A stretch of DNA of 64,000 nucleotides. Source: an uncultured Polaribacter sp. (lineage in GTDB: Bacteria > Bacteroidota > Bacteroidia > Flavobacteriales > Flavobacteriaceae). The notes beneath the pieces are model-generated. The model had not been told where the DNA came from. It made no database searches and worked only from the letters and a program-made list of their open reading frames with translations. Each line of letters opens with the position of its first letter. The first letter of the stretch is position 1. Where the stretch lies: NCBI RefSeq assembly GCF_947497125.1, contig NZ_CANMFI010000005.1, positions 186,001 to 250,000 of the forward strand, read 5' to 3'. Made by a program: the position numbers and the translations under genes. This document shows, piece by piece, positions 54,666 to 62,500 of this stretch.

Positions 54666-54971
54666 TCACGCCACCAGACGTTCATTATTATAAACATCCT
54701 CTTTTCGATACAATACCCTACTCCCAATTTTTAAGGGAATTAGAATCCCTTCTCGTCTCCAATTATTTAGTGTTTGAACCGTTACACTCAAAACTTTTGA
54801 AACTTCGTCTCGGGTCATGTAATGGGTATCCTCACCACTAATAGATAACCGGTTTAATGGGTTTCCCATAGATCGTTGTCGGTTCAATTCTAATTTGACA
54901 CCTTCTTTAACGATTTGGATTAGTTCTTCTTTTGTTAGACCCAATATTTGTATCATTTCTTCTTTCATCAT
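54666..54971 (-). CDS. Excisionase-like helix-turn-helix protein
   Basis: 101 aa. A C-terminal MerR/excisionase HTH: YMTRDEVSKVLSVTVQTLNN followed by WRREGILIPLKIGSRVLYRK. The N-terminal helix GLTKEELIQIVKEGVKLEL is typical of HTH_17 proteins of Bacteroidetes elements. It starts 10 bp after the stop of the polymerase-like remnant, so the two were one transcription unit. Likely directs excision or represses. Confidence 0.85.
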   Translation of the reverse strand: MMKEEMIQILGLTKEELIQIVKEGVKLELNRQRSMGNPLNRLSISGEDTHYMTRDEVSKVLSVTVQTLNNWRREGILIPLKIGSRVLYRKEDVYNNERLVA

Positions 54972-54980
54972 TTTGATTTT

Positions 54981-55228
54981 TTAGTTGTTTTTTAGAAATT
55001 CATTTGTTGTCTCAATGTGTTTGTCCAGTATTGACCAACTCATCTTTTTAAATCTACTCTTGGTTGATTTCTTATAGATATCACCTTTCATTTCTTCTAT
55101 AAAATCATCATCAATTCTATCTGAGGAATCTAACTTTTCAACCGATAACCCGGGTTTTAGAGGATGCTGTTTTGTGTTCTTTTTATAGTTTTAATCCTTT
55201 CATCTGTTTTTTGATATTGATCATTTTA
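54981..55228 (-). pseudogene. Polymerase-like gene remnant with internal deletion
   Basis: 54981-55160 matches the 3' end of the 477-aa gene (KLDSSDRIDDDFIEEMKGDI) and adds the proper C-terminus MSWSILDKHIETTNEFLKNN. 55157-55228 matches 13929-14000 of the intact gene. The intervening 950 bp, which encodes motifs A, B and C, are gone; the junction falls at a GGGTTT repeated at both deletion ends in the intact gene. Confidence 0.8.
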
Positions 55229-55438
55229 ATTGAAAACAAAGGTGTCAACTCACACCTTTATATTTAGACTTGACAATCCCTAAATATTTCGTTATATTCT
55301 ATTAAGACTTAATTCGATTTATATCTTTTAAGATAGTGTGATTATCGTTGGTGGATGATAATTATATTACACATAAAGCATGTTTATCCTCCTTAAAGTA
55401 GATGCCACCACATCGAAATTTGGGGGATTATTATTTTA

Positions 55439-56899
55439 ATGTTCAGCTACTTTGAAAAAGGAATTACCAATCTAATCCCAACTAAAACAATTGATTTGTC
55501 ACAATTGGTTAAATTCATTAAAAACAACCCTAAAAAATCTCTGATAAATGAGATTAGAGAACTAAGATTAAAGGGAGACCAGACCTACAAGAAAAAGAAA
55601 ACATTTCTAAACTACATTACCCCCAACTGCAGTGTTAAAAAACGGAATATAAAACGAGAGGAGGATTATACAAAAAATTTCATTGCACCATCTTCTTATA
55701 TCTATTTTGATTTCGATGATGTGGTTAACGCAAAAGAATATAAAGAATACTTTATTGAAAAATATGGTCATCTTGTCTCTTTAGTTTGCCTGTCAAGTAG
55801 TGGTGGTGGAATCTCAGTATTTTTTAAATTAACGAATACAGTTGACAATAAGAACTATCTCGAAATATGGGAGACTATAAAAGCCACACACCTTAAAGAA
55901 GAACAGGTAGATCTCAGATGTAAGAATCTTGGCAGGGCAATGTATCTAACATACGACACTGAACCATTCGTTAATTATGAGAATGAAATTACAGTTGAGA
56001 TTCCTTTTAATAGTGAGAAAAGACACCTGAAAAAACAGCTCAATCAATCTATATTGAATAAAAAATATATTAATACATTGATTGAGCCACTTTCCAATAT
56101 TGATTTTGAAGAATTTATGGATAAAATTGTGACAAAAACACCTGTAGTGGTTAAGAACCCAATTGTTGAATTATTTGCATCAGAAAAAATGGATATTACA
56201 TTTCCTAGAGAGATAAGAGATACCAAAAAACATAGTATTTACACAATTATAATACATAAACTTGTTTTCTTAAATCCAATGTTACCAGCAAGTTATTTGT
56301 TTTCTTACCTTAATTTCATTAATAATTATTTTGGAAAACCACCAATGGAATATAAGAAATTAAAAGATTTATTTTTGTTTGTGTATACCAGTATTAAAAA
56401 TGATGAAAACTATGAATTTATAAACAAAAAATACAAGTTCGTACATTTCAATAGTAACTCCAAATTAACCGGTGGGGAAAAAAGAAATTTAGCAAGTAAA
56501 ATAAATGGAAAAAGAAGAAGTAATTCATCAATTGAAAAAATAATTACTGCAAAAAAAGAGATGAAATCTCAAGGGTTAAAAATCACTCAGAAAGCACTTG
56601 CCAAAAAAACTGGGTTATCTATTAGCACAATTAAAAGATATATAAATTCTGAACCTGTGGATTTAGAAAAATTGGTGATAGATGTTAATGAACTGTATAC
56701 AGATGAAGATCTTATAGTAGATATTGATGCTGTTTTTCTATCAAATGAACATAATATGTCAACTGACAATATTTTCCACCCTGAGTGTCACAAATGGATT
56801 GATAACTATTATGAACAAATAACAATTTCAGAGGTTCTAAGAGGATCTATGAGTGAGAAATTAAATAAAATTAAAGAAGATGATCAAAGGGAAAAATAA
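55439..56899 (+). CDS. VirE/BT4734-type N-terminal domain protein with HTH (replication-associated)
   Basis: 486 aa. Residues about 85-175 carry the BT4734-like pattern SYIYFDFDDVVNAKEYKEYF, LSSSGGGISVFFKLT and CKNLGRAMYLTYD found in primase-associated VirE proteins. A basic HTH near residues 375-405 (KITQKALAKKTGLSISTIKR) follows. No helicase Walker motif is visible, so this is not a full primase-helicase. Probably a replication initiation factor of element B. Preceded by GTGATTATCGTTGGTGGATG and a GGGGGATT box before the ATG. Confidence 0.72.
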   Translation: MFSYFEKGITNLIPTKTIDLSQLVKFIKNNPKKSLINEIRELRLKGDQTYKKKKTFLNYITPNCSVKKRNIKREEDYTKNFIAPSSYIYFDFDDVVNAKEYKEYFIEKYGHLVSLVCLSSSGGGISVFFKLTNTVDNKNYLEIWETIKATHLKEEQVDLRCKNLGRAMYLTYDTEPFVNYENEITVEIPFNSEKRHLKKQLNQSILNKKYINTLIEPLSNIDFEEFMDKIVTKTPVVVKNPIVELFASEKMDITFPREIRDTKKHSIYTIIIHKLVFLNPMLPASYLFSYLNFINNYFGKPPMEYKKLKDLFLFVYTSIKNDENYEFINKKYKFVHFNSNSKLTGGEKRNLASKINGKRRSNSSIEKIITAKKEMKSQGLKITQKALAKKTGLSISTIKRYINSEPVDLEKLVIDVNELYTDEDLIVDIDAVFLSNEHNMSTDNIFHPECHKWIDNYYEQITISEVLRGSMSEKLNKIKEDDQREK

Positions 56900-57232
56900 T
56901 TTAAACTACGGGGATAATAATTGTTATTTAATGAATTGTGAATCGAATATTGTTAGTGAAATTGATTTGATAAATCATTTTTTAAAATAGAAATTAAATA
57001 ATCTACCCGAACACTAAATAGATTATAAACAGATAGTTTTCATGAATGAATTGGTAGTTTTTTTGTCGTAAAAATTTTAACGATTCAAACGAAGAAAACA
57101 CGAACTAGTATGGAAACAAATTCTCGATTACAGTTGTTTCATCGGTAAATTTGATCACTGTATTACATTAAATTGTAATCGGCATAATGGTTAGGGTTAT
57201 TGACCCTCTTTTGAAATAAAAGGAAGTTTTAA
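56900..57232 (+). other. Intergenic region with element motif
   Basis: AT-rich, no gene seen. It holds ATCGGTAAATTTGATC (57141-57156) and TAATCGGCATA (57176-57186), then TTATTGACCC and GAAATAAAAGGAAGTTTTAA shared with element A downstream of its HExxH gene. Confidence 0.5.
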
Positions 57233-57679
57233 TTATTTATTGAGGTACCGTTTTGTTAGAGTTTTAGATAGGGAATTACAAAGTATTTCCTGCGGGTGTT
57301 GCGCCAATGAGAATTGTTGCAGTTGATCATGGTAGAGTTTAGATTTAGATTCTGATGTGATTAGGTAGTAATGGAAATACTCATGGATGACGGTATTGAT
57401 TAGTTCTCTTCGTATTACATTGTTATCCCTATAAATTGTAATTGAATTGTTATAGAAACAATACTCCCCCGCAAGATTAGATTCACCCTCAACTAAAGTC
57501 AGTAGTGGTTTTTGTTTACGAATTGGATACATATCTAAACACCAATTCAAAACATCACTTGCCAATTCCAATTGCCAGTCTTTATCTTCACCCTTCATAA
57601 ATACAATTAGTCTATAAATCAGATTTACAATGAGGATTAAACCTAAAACAGAAAAGTAAATAGTGAAAAAAGTGTCCAT
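57233..57679 (-). CDS. Membrane-anchored HExxH protein, copy B
   Basis: 148 aa, the same length as copy A (18003-18449). One TM helix, WCLDMYPIRKQKPLLTLVEG, VIHEYFHYYLITSE (His99, Glu100, His103) and HPQEILCN are conserved. The gene is not coupled to a recombinase here: the tyrosine recombinase starts 236 bp away on the other strand. Confidence 0.75.
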   Translation of the reverse strand: MDTFFTIYFSVLGLILIVNLIYRLIVFMKGEDKDWQLELASDVLNWCLDMYPIRKQKPLLTLVEGESNLAGEYCFYNNSITIYRDNNVIRRELINTVIHEYFHYYLITSESKSKLYHDQLQQFSLAQHPQEILCNSLSKTLTKRYLNK

Positions 57680-57914
57680 AACTGGAATCTACAGCGAGAA
57701 TTCTATTCTGCCTAAAATATGTTTAAAAACTTATCTGCTTAGACTTCTGTATTTAGTGTAAGTTCTTTAAAATAGTCCTATCTCAACCCGGGTTGGACTT
57801 CCCAGTGAATCCAGTACTTCCCAAAGATCAACCCACTTATACTTTTAGTAAAAAATGCTGCAAAATCGAAGTTTTGCGCTTATGTTAGCCGGGTTAATTT
57901 CTAAAAATATAAAA

Positions 57915-58505
57915 ATGTCACTACAGGGTCAACGAACAACAACCGGTGCAATTCCATGGGAAGATTTTAAATCATTAATTGCTAAATTGGAAAGAGATGA
58001 AAATTTTAAGTACTGCCTCTTAATTTCAATTGGCGTATTTACGGGTTTACGAATAGGAGACATACTCAAACTAAGGTATACAGACTTTTCGGGGGGAGAT
58101 ATATTAGTAATAGTAGAACAAAAGACAAAAAAGACTCGAAGAATTAAATTAAATAAGGATTTACTTGATATTATATCTCGTATCAAACGAAAACAACTGA
58201 TAGATGACGAGAGTCAATTCATTTTCATAAATAGATACGGAACCAAACCCATTGACAAATCGTGGGTGAACGTATGTTTAAAAAAAATATTTAAAAAGTA
58301 TAGGGTACATGTTGACGGAAATGTATCTACCCACATGTTTAGAAAAACACTTGGAAATAGAGTTCTTAAATTAAATAACTACTCTAACCAGTCTATTATT
58401 TTACTAATGGAACTCTTTGGTCATTCATCAATGGGAATTACAAAAAGATATCTTGGTATAAGAGAAAAAGAGGTGATGGGTGTGTATGAGAGTTTAAGTC
58501 TATAA
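57915..58505 (+). CDS. Short tyrosine recombinase
   Basis: 196 aa from MSLQGQRTTTGAIPW at 57915; an ATG at 57855 would add 20 unusual residues. Only the catalytic domain is present: FTGLRIGDI (Arg46), QKTKKTRR (Lys70), STHMFRKT (His140, Arg143), GHSSMGITKRYLG (His170, Tyr179). All six active-site residues are intact despite the missing core-binding domain. Probably acts on the TGCCGAYTA-type repeats just downstream. Confidence 0.88.
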   Translation: MSLQGQRTTTGAIPWEDFKSLIAKLERDENFKYCLLISIGVFTGLRIGDILKLRYTDFSGGDILVIVEQKTKKTRRIKLNKDLLDIISRIKRKQLIDDESQFIFINRYGTKPIDKSWVNVCLKKIFKKYRVHVDGNVSTHMFRKTLGNRVLKLNNYSNQSIILLMELFGHSSMGITKRYLGIREKEVMGVYESLSL

Positions 58506-58548
58506 TCCTTTTATGTTTTTTTAGATTAGAAGACGAAGAGATCTTAAC

Positions 58549-58863
58549 TATTTTAATTGGCAACTGGTCATCCATTTTATAGAATTTATTTTTGCCGATT
58601 AAAATCTCAGATGGATCACCACGATTTATCTTCAGGTAACATTGATAATGGAGGTGCCGACTAGAATTAGTGAAGGAACCTGATGGTAAATCTCCAAGAT
58701 TATTGGAATTTCAGTTTGCCGATTAATATTATCGGTAGATCAGGTCCCCCGGTCAGGAGACACTGCCATACCCCCTGTATCCCCCGTTAAAAAAGTGGTG
58801 TTTCGACTTCTCCAGCGAGATGACGATACTCTGAGCGAAATTTTTCTGGAATTTTTAGGTAAA
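58549..58863 (+). repeat. Terminal repeat array of element B
   Basis: Units TTTGCCGATTAAAATC (58591), GGTGCCGACTAGAATTAGTG (58653) and TTTGCCGATTAATATT (58715) each followed by GAxGGAxC or ATCGGTAGATC; an inverted TTTTAATTGGCA lies at 58551. The third unit forms CCGATTAATATTATCGG, a near-perfect palindrome like a recombinase core site. The block ends CTGAGCGAAATTTTTCTGGA. Confidence 0.65.
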
Positions 58864-58917
58864 TCGAATAAAATTTAGTTTGGATATAATTCATTATTAA
58901 AATCTATTAAATTAATT

Positions 58918-59832
58918 TTATTTGAAATTAGATTTTAGTGTTTCGTACGAATTATTTAACTGATCATTAAAAATTTTCACACCAAACCAGCTTTGATTTG
59001 AAAGTAAAGTTACGTACATCATGACAATCATTCGTTCAATATTTATTTTATCTAAATTAGAAACTTTAGAGACTTTAGAAACTGCATTTACAACTAAAGG
59101 AAATTCAGGTTGCTTAATTTTCCAAGAATACCTGGTACTTATATTAAAATCCCCTTTGGCACCATGTTTATTTGTGTAATCTGTACCACAAACAAAAATA
59201 GGATCTGAAATTTTACGATTAAATGAAGGATTTTCATAAAGATCTTTTTGTAATGAGTCATAAAATTCATAAGCACCACAGTAAATAAAATCTATTATAG
59301 ATGGGCCGTTTGACTCATTATCTTTATAACCAATATCAAAAAGAGGGTTTCCCCATTGATCAAATACTCTTTTTGTGTTTTCATTATATATTAAATATTT
59401 TACTAAGCCATATTCATAATCAAATTCATAACGAGGTTGGATATACCCATCTTCTTTTGAATTGTATAAAGCTATATAAGGTAAATGATCAATTAGTTTA
59501 ATTTTTGTATAATTATCTAAATTATGAAGTTCGTTAACGAGTGCATTCTTTCCATTACCATTGCATCCACCACATTTGTAGTCATATGGTTTACCTTTAT
59601 AGGTTTTGACTCCCTTGTAATTACAATCAGAACATCCATTACCTTTGCAAAATTCATGTTTTTCTGTTGAGATATTACCTGAACTGTGTTTTGTTCCTTT
59701 TCCATTGCATCTATGACAGACGCTGTTTTTACTAAAATCTTTTGTTAACATTTTGTAAAATACACCCTCTTTTTCCTGAGATAACAACTGTGTAAAAATT
59801 AGTAAAGTAAATAATAATGTTATTTGTTTCAT
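58918..59832 (-). CDS. Secreted protein with DnaJ-type zinc-finger repeats
   Basis: 304 aa. Signal peptide (ITLLFTLLIFTQLLSQ), then a Cys-rich region with VCHRCNGKGTKHSSG, FCKGNGCSDCNYKGVK and KCGGCNGNGK, the CxxCxGxG pattern of DnaJ zinc centres. The remaining 190 residues are unrecognised (EFDYEYGLVKYLIYNENTKR, WKIKQPEFPL). No J-domain. Probably a periplasmic or surface protein with two zinc sites. Directly follows the end of element B; AATACCGTAAT lies about 52 bp upstream of its start. Confidence 0.7.
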   Translation of the reverse strand: MKQITLLFTLLIFTQLLSQEKEGVFYKMLTKDFSKNSVCHRCNGKGTKHSSGNISTEKHEFCKGNGCSDCNYKGVKTYKGKPYDYKCGGCNGNGKNALVNELHNLDNYTKIKLIDHLPYIALYNSKEDGYIQPRYEFDYEYGLVKYLIYNENTKRVFDQWGNPLFDIGYKDNESNGPSIIDFIYCGAYEFYDSLQKDLYENPSFNRKISDPIFVCGTDYTNKHGAKGDFNISTRYSWKIKQPEFPLVVNAVSKVSKVSNLDKINIERMIVMMYVTLLSNQSWFGVKIFNDQLNNSYETLKSNFK

Positions 59833-59883
59833 TTTTTATTTTAAAAATACATATTTTGTATCAAGGAATAAAAAATAATATTA

Positions 59884-59894
59884 AATACCGTAAT
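59884..59894 (-). promoter_or_regulatory. Putative operator (AATACCGTAAT)
   Basis: Variant of the AATACGGTATT core, in the gap between the divergent zinc-finger and FISUMP genes; the minus strand reads GGGAGTATTACGGTA. Confidence 0.45.
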
Positions 59895-59990
59895 ACTCCC
59901 ATACTTTATTAATGCTATTTTAATAATAAAAATATTAATAAACTATAGAATATTTTATTACTCTATTTTAGTTTTAATGGATCGAGGTGC

Positions 59991-60001
59991 AATACGGTAT
60001 T
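59991..60001 (+). promoter_or_regulatory. Putative operator AATACGGTATT
   Basis: Identical core to 44590-44600, preceded by GAGGTGC, 66 bp before the FISUMP gene start. Confidence 0.55.
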
Positions 60002-60066
60002 CTATATTAAAAAATTCTAAATATTAATTAAAAGAATATCTTTAAAAAAACTAAATACTTTAAATT

Positions 60067-60657
60067 ATGAAATTAAAAACCAAAGTAAATCTCTTGTTAT
60101 TTTTATTATTAAGTCAATACGTTACATCCCAAATCAATGAAATTAATTTAGGTGAAAATACATGGATGTTAAAAAATTTAAATACATCAAAGTTTAGAAA
60201 TGGAGATATAATTCCAGAAGCTAAAACAATCAAAGAATTTGAAAAATATGGGGAAGAAAAAAAACCAGCATGGTGCAATAAAAACTTTGATAAAAAAAAT
60301 GGTAGTGTCTATGGTAAATTATACAATTATTATGCTGTAATTGATTCCAGAGGGATAAGTCCTTCTGGCTGGCATGTTTCTACAAAATCTGAATGGGAAT
60401 CTTTAATTAGTTATATTGGTAAAAGTTCAACTCAAAAAAAAGAATTCGTTAATTTCAATGCAAAGCCTGGTGGAGGATTAATTTTTTCAGAATCAGCAAT
60501 TAACAAAGATATTGGTGATGGAGTATATTATTGGACATCTACAAAAGAAAGTGATTATTATTCATTTAGTTCTAGTATCATTTATTCGAGCTATTATATT
60601 GATGTTTATGAATACCATAATAGTTCTGGGATGTATATTAGATGTGTGAAAGATTAA
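60067..60657 (+). CDS. Secreted FISUMP-domain protein
   Basis: 196 aa: signal peptide (KVNLLLFLLLSQYVTSQ) and one FISUMP domain (NTWMLKNLNTSKFRNGD, SPSGWHVSTKSEWESLISYI, GMYIRCVKD). Related to the C-terminal domain of the 50.8 kb protein but much smaller. Preceded by the AATACGGTATT motif. Confidence 0.85.
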   Translation: MKLKTKVNLLLFLLLSQYVTSQINEINLGENTWMLKNLNTSKFRNGDIIPEAKTIKEFEKYGEEKKPAWCNKNFDKKNGSVYGKLYNYYAVIDSRGISPSGWHVSTKSEWESLISYIGKSSTQKKEFVNFNAKPGGGLIFSESAINKDIGDGVYYWTSTKESDYYSFSSSIIYSSYYIDVYEYHNSSGMYIRCVKD

Positions 60658-61031
60658 TAATTTAAATTAAACTATATTTAATTTAAAAGGGAAACAAGCT
60701 TTTTTTCTTGAATTAAGTGAAGATGGACTACCTAACGAATTTGGTGATATTTTTTATTCTCAAAGGCAACTGTATTGGATGGGGAACATTACAAGAAAAA
60801 TTTATTTTTTAATGTTTGTATTTTCTTAGAGTCAAATAAATCTATTGTAATCATAAAAAGTATAACAATTATAATGGAGATAATTCTTTATACTTTAATG
60901 CAAATATATACTCTAATTATTCTAAATAATATTGATCTAGGAAATATTGATTGTCCAAAATATTTGACAAATAAATTAAAAAGGAAATAAGAGAAAAGAG
61001 GTGCTTTAATAAAATAAAAAAATCACAATAG
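60658..61031 (+). pseudogene. Decayed coding sequence
   Basis: Short open pieces only: FKGKQAFFLELSEDGLPNEF and YSQRQLYWMGNITRK near 60.68-60.81 kb, and DNSLYFNANIYSNYSK then, in another frame, GNIDCPKYLTNKLKRK near 60.88-60.99 kb. These look like a frameshifted remnant of an unknown gene. Nothing intact is present. Confidence 0.4.
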
Positions 61032-61058
61032 AACCTCTTGAGATTTCAAGAGGTTTTT
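61032..61058 (-). terminator. Terminator at the regulator 3' end
   Basis: Arms AACCTCTTGA (61032-61041) and TCAAGAGGTT (61046-61055) with a GATT loop. At 43.21 kb only the right arm is present, so the duplicated block starts inside this hairpin. Confidence 0.75.
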
Positions 61059-62379
61059 ATTTTATTCTAATTTGTTTTTCTCTTCGGTCTTCTATATTTC
61101 TTCGAAACTCAAAGACCGGTAATTTTAATTTTATTTTTTGAATTAAATACTCTTCTAAATATAAAATGGATTGTCGGGTTTTTTTCTTCTTCGATTCATA
61201 GCTATAATGTTCAGGAAAAACATCTAATAACTCCGAATAATTTATATAATTAGGGGATACATCTACAAGTCTCTTTAAAATTTTAAAATCTTCTAGTTTT
61301 ATTTCTTCTCGTATTTTAAATAAATTTTTAGAGATAACTTGTGACGGAGTCTTTTTTGAAGTAAAGTAAAAATATATCAAAATAAATACTACAAATAGAC
61401 TTAAAATAATGAACCACAAATATGATTTTGTCCTGTACAAATTAGAATATACTTTTTTGGTACCTAAAAAACCTTCTTTACTTAAACTAACTAATTCTGC
61501 TACTCCACTTGTCTTATTGATTATAAAATAAAACTTATCTTCAAACTTATTATAAGTTACTTTATACTCATCGAAGGATCTATTTAATGTTCTTGTTACA
61601 TTTAACTTTGCGTTAGGATACGTAATCAATGTATTATTTTTTATGTCACATTCAAAGACTCCTTCTTCTGCAATAACCAACGTATTTTGATTAAAATTTT
61701 CAATAGAACCATAAAAAGGGAAAGTTATATTAAGAGATCCTTCTCCAAGTTTTTCCCAACGAGAATCTTTAAAAGAAAATTTCCAATAATCATTTATAAA
61801 ACTCAGGTTCTTTAGAGGAGATTCTTGTTCATTGAGCACTCCGTAACCAGGACCAATATAAAGATGATTTCCAATAAATTGTCCTATAATTTTATGTCTT
61901 GGATTCGGAGAATCATTATAAGATGAAGCTTGAGGATAAAGTTCTGTTTCTTTCTTCTCAGTATCAAAGTAAATGATATTATTTTTATAAGTATGGAGCC
62001 CATAACCTCCAAAATCCATTAGATTATTTTTATACAAAAATGAAAAACTAAAATTTTGGGACTGGTATGGAAATGATCTATCCAATCTTTTAAACTTACT
62101 TCCATCAAAAGAATACACAATTCCACTAGATCTGTTTTTTAAATATCCGATAGAATCATTAGTAACAAATTTGTAATCGACTAAATTAAGTTCATGTTGT
62201 TTGGGGAATCCTTCTTTTTCTTTCGTTATACAAAACAAAGAATCTCCAGATATTAAATAAGAATCTTCTTTGAATGAAAATAAAAAATGTTTTCCATCCT
62301 TTTTTAATGTCCTATTCTGTGAATGTAAACTAGGAACTGCTAAAACTAAAAATAATATGGGGGGTACTAGATACTTCAT
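61057..62379 (-). CDS. Transmembrane one-component regulator with kelch-like sensor, copy 2
   Basis: 440 aa, about 96% identical to 43225-44547, with most changes in the signal peptide (PPILFLVLAVPSLHSQ) and first mature residues. The same kelch-like domain, single TM helix and wHTH-like cytoplasmic tail are intact (TRQSILYLEEYLIQKIKLK). The upstream DNA is also duplicated up to the AATACGGTA motif at 62422. Divergent from the MORN-repeat gene, whereas copy 1 is divergent from a lipoprotein gene. Confidence 0.7.
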   Translation of the reverse strand: MKYLVPPILFLVLAVPSLHSQNRTLKKDGKHFLFSFKEDSYLISGDSLFCITKEKEGFPKQHELNLVDYKFVTNDSIGYLKNRSSGIVYSFDGSKFKRLDRSFPYQSQNFSFSFLYKNNLMDFGGYGLHTYKNNIIYFDTEKKETELYPQASSYNDSPNPRHKIIGQFIGNHLYIGPGYGVLNEQESPLKNLSFINDYWKFSFKDSRWEKLGEGSLNITFPFYGSIENFNQNTLVIAEEGVFECDIKNNTLITYPNAKLNVTRTLNRSFDEYKVTYNKFEDKFYFIINKTSGVAELVSLSKEGFLGTKKVYSNLYRTKSYLWFIILSLFVVFILIYFYFTSKKTPSQVISKNLFKIREEIKLEDFKILKRLVDVSPNYINYSELLDVFPEHYSYESKKKKTRQSILYLEEYLIQKIKLKLPVFEFRRNIEDRREKQIRIK

Positions 62380-62421
62380 GAAACTAAAGTACTAAAATTA
62401 TCTTTTTTGAGATAGGGGTAT

Positions 62422-62432
62422 AATACGGTAGT
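62422..62432 (+). promoter_or_regulatory. Putative operator (AATACGGTAGT)
   Basis: Same position relative to the regulator start as at 44590 (43 bp upstream of the ATG). The sequence identity between the two regulator loci ends within this motif. Confidence 0.5.
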
Positions 62433-62500
62433 TTATAAATTTTCTCTTTAATTAGTTTCTAATTTTTAATTTTAATTAACTATGAATTAAAACCAAAAAT

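Larger units (their letters stand above)
54600..58865 (+). mobile_element. Mobile element B (relative of element A)
   Basis: Contains an excisionase-like gene, a deleted polymerase-like gene, a VirE/BT4734-type gene, an HExxH protein paralogue and a tyrosine recombinase. It ends with the repeat and CTGAGCGAA block also found at the end of element A. The left edge is only approximate. Confidence 0.6.

Noticed and set aside
58591..58741. CRISPR-like array at the end of element B
   Set aside because: Only three units of uneven length with related, not unique, spacers; better explained as recombination or iteron sites.
60775..60990. 71-aa plus-strand frame as a real gene
   Set aside because: Fits better as frameshifted remnants; no signal, domain or conserved flank supports it.
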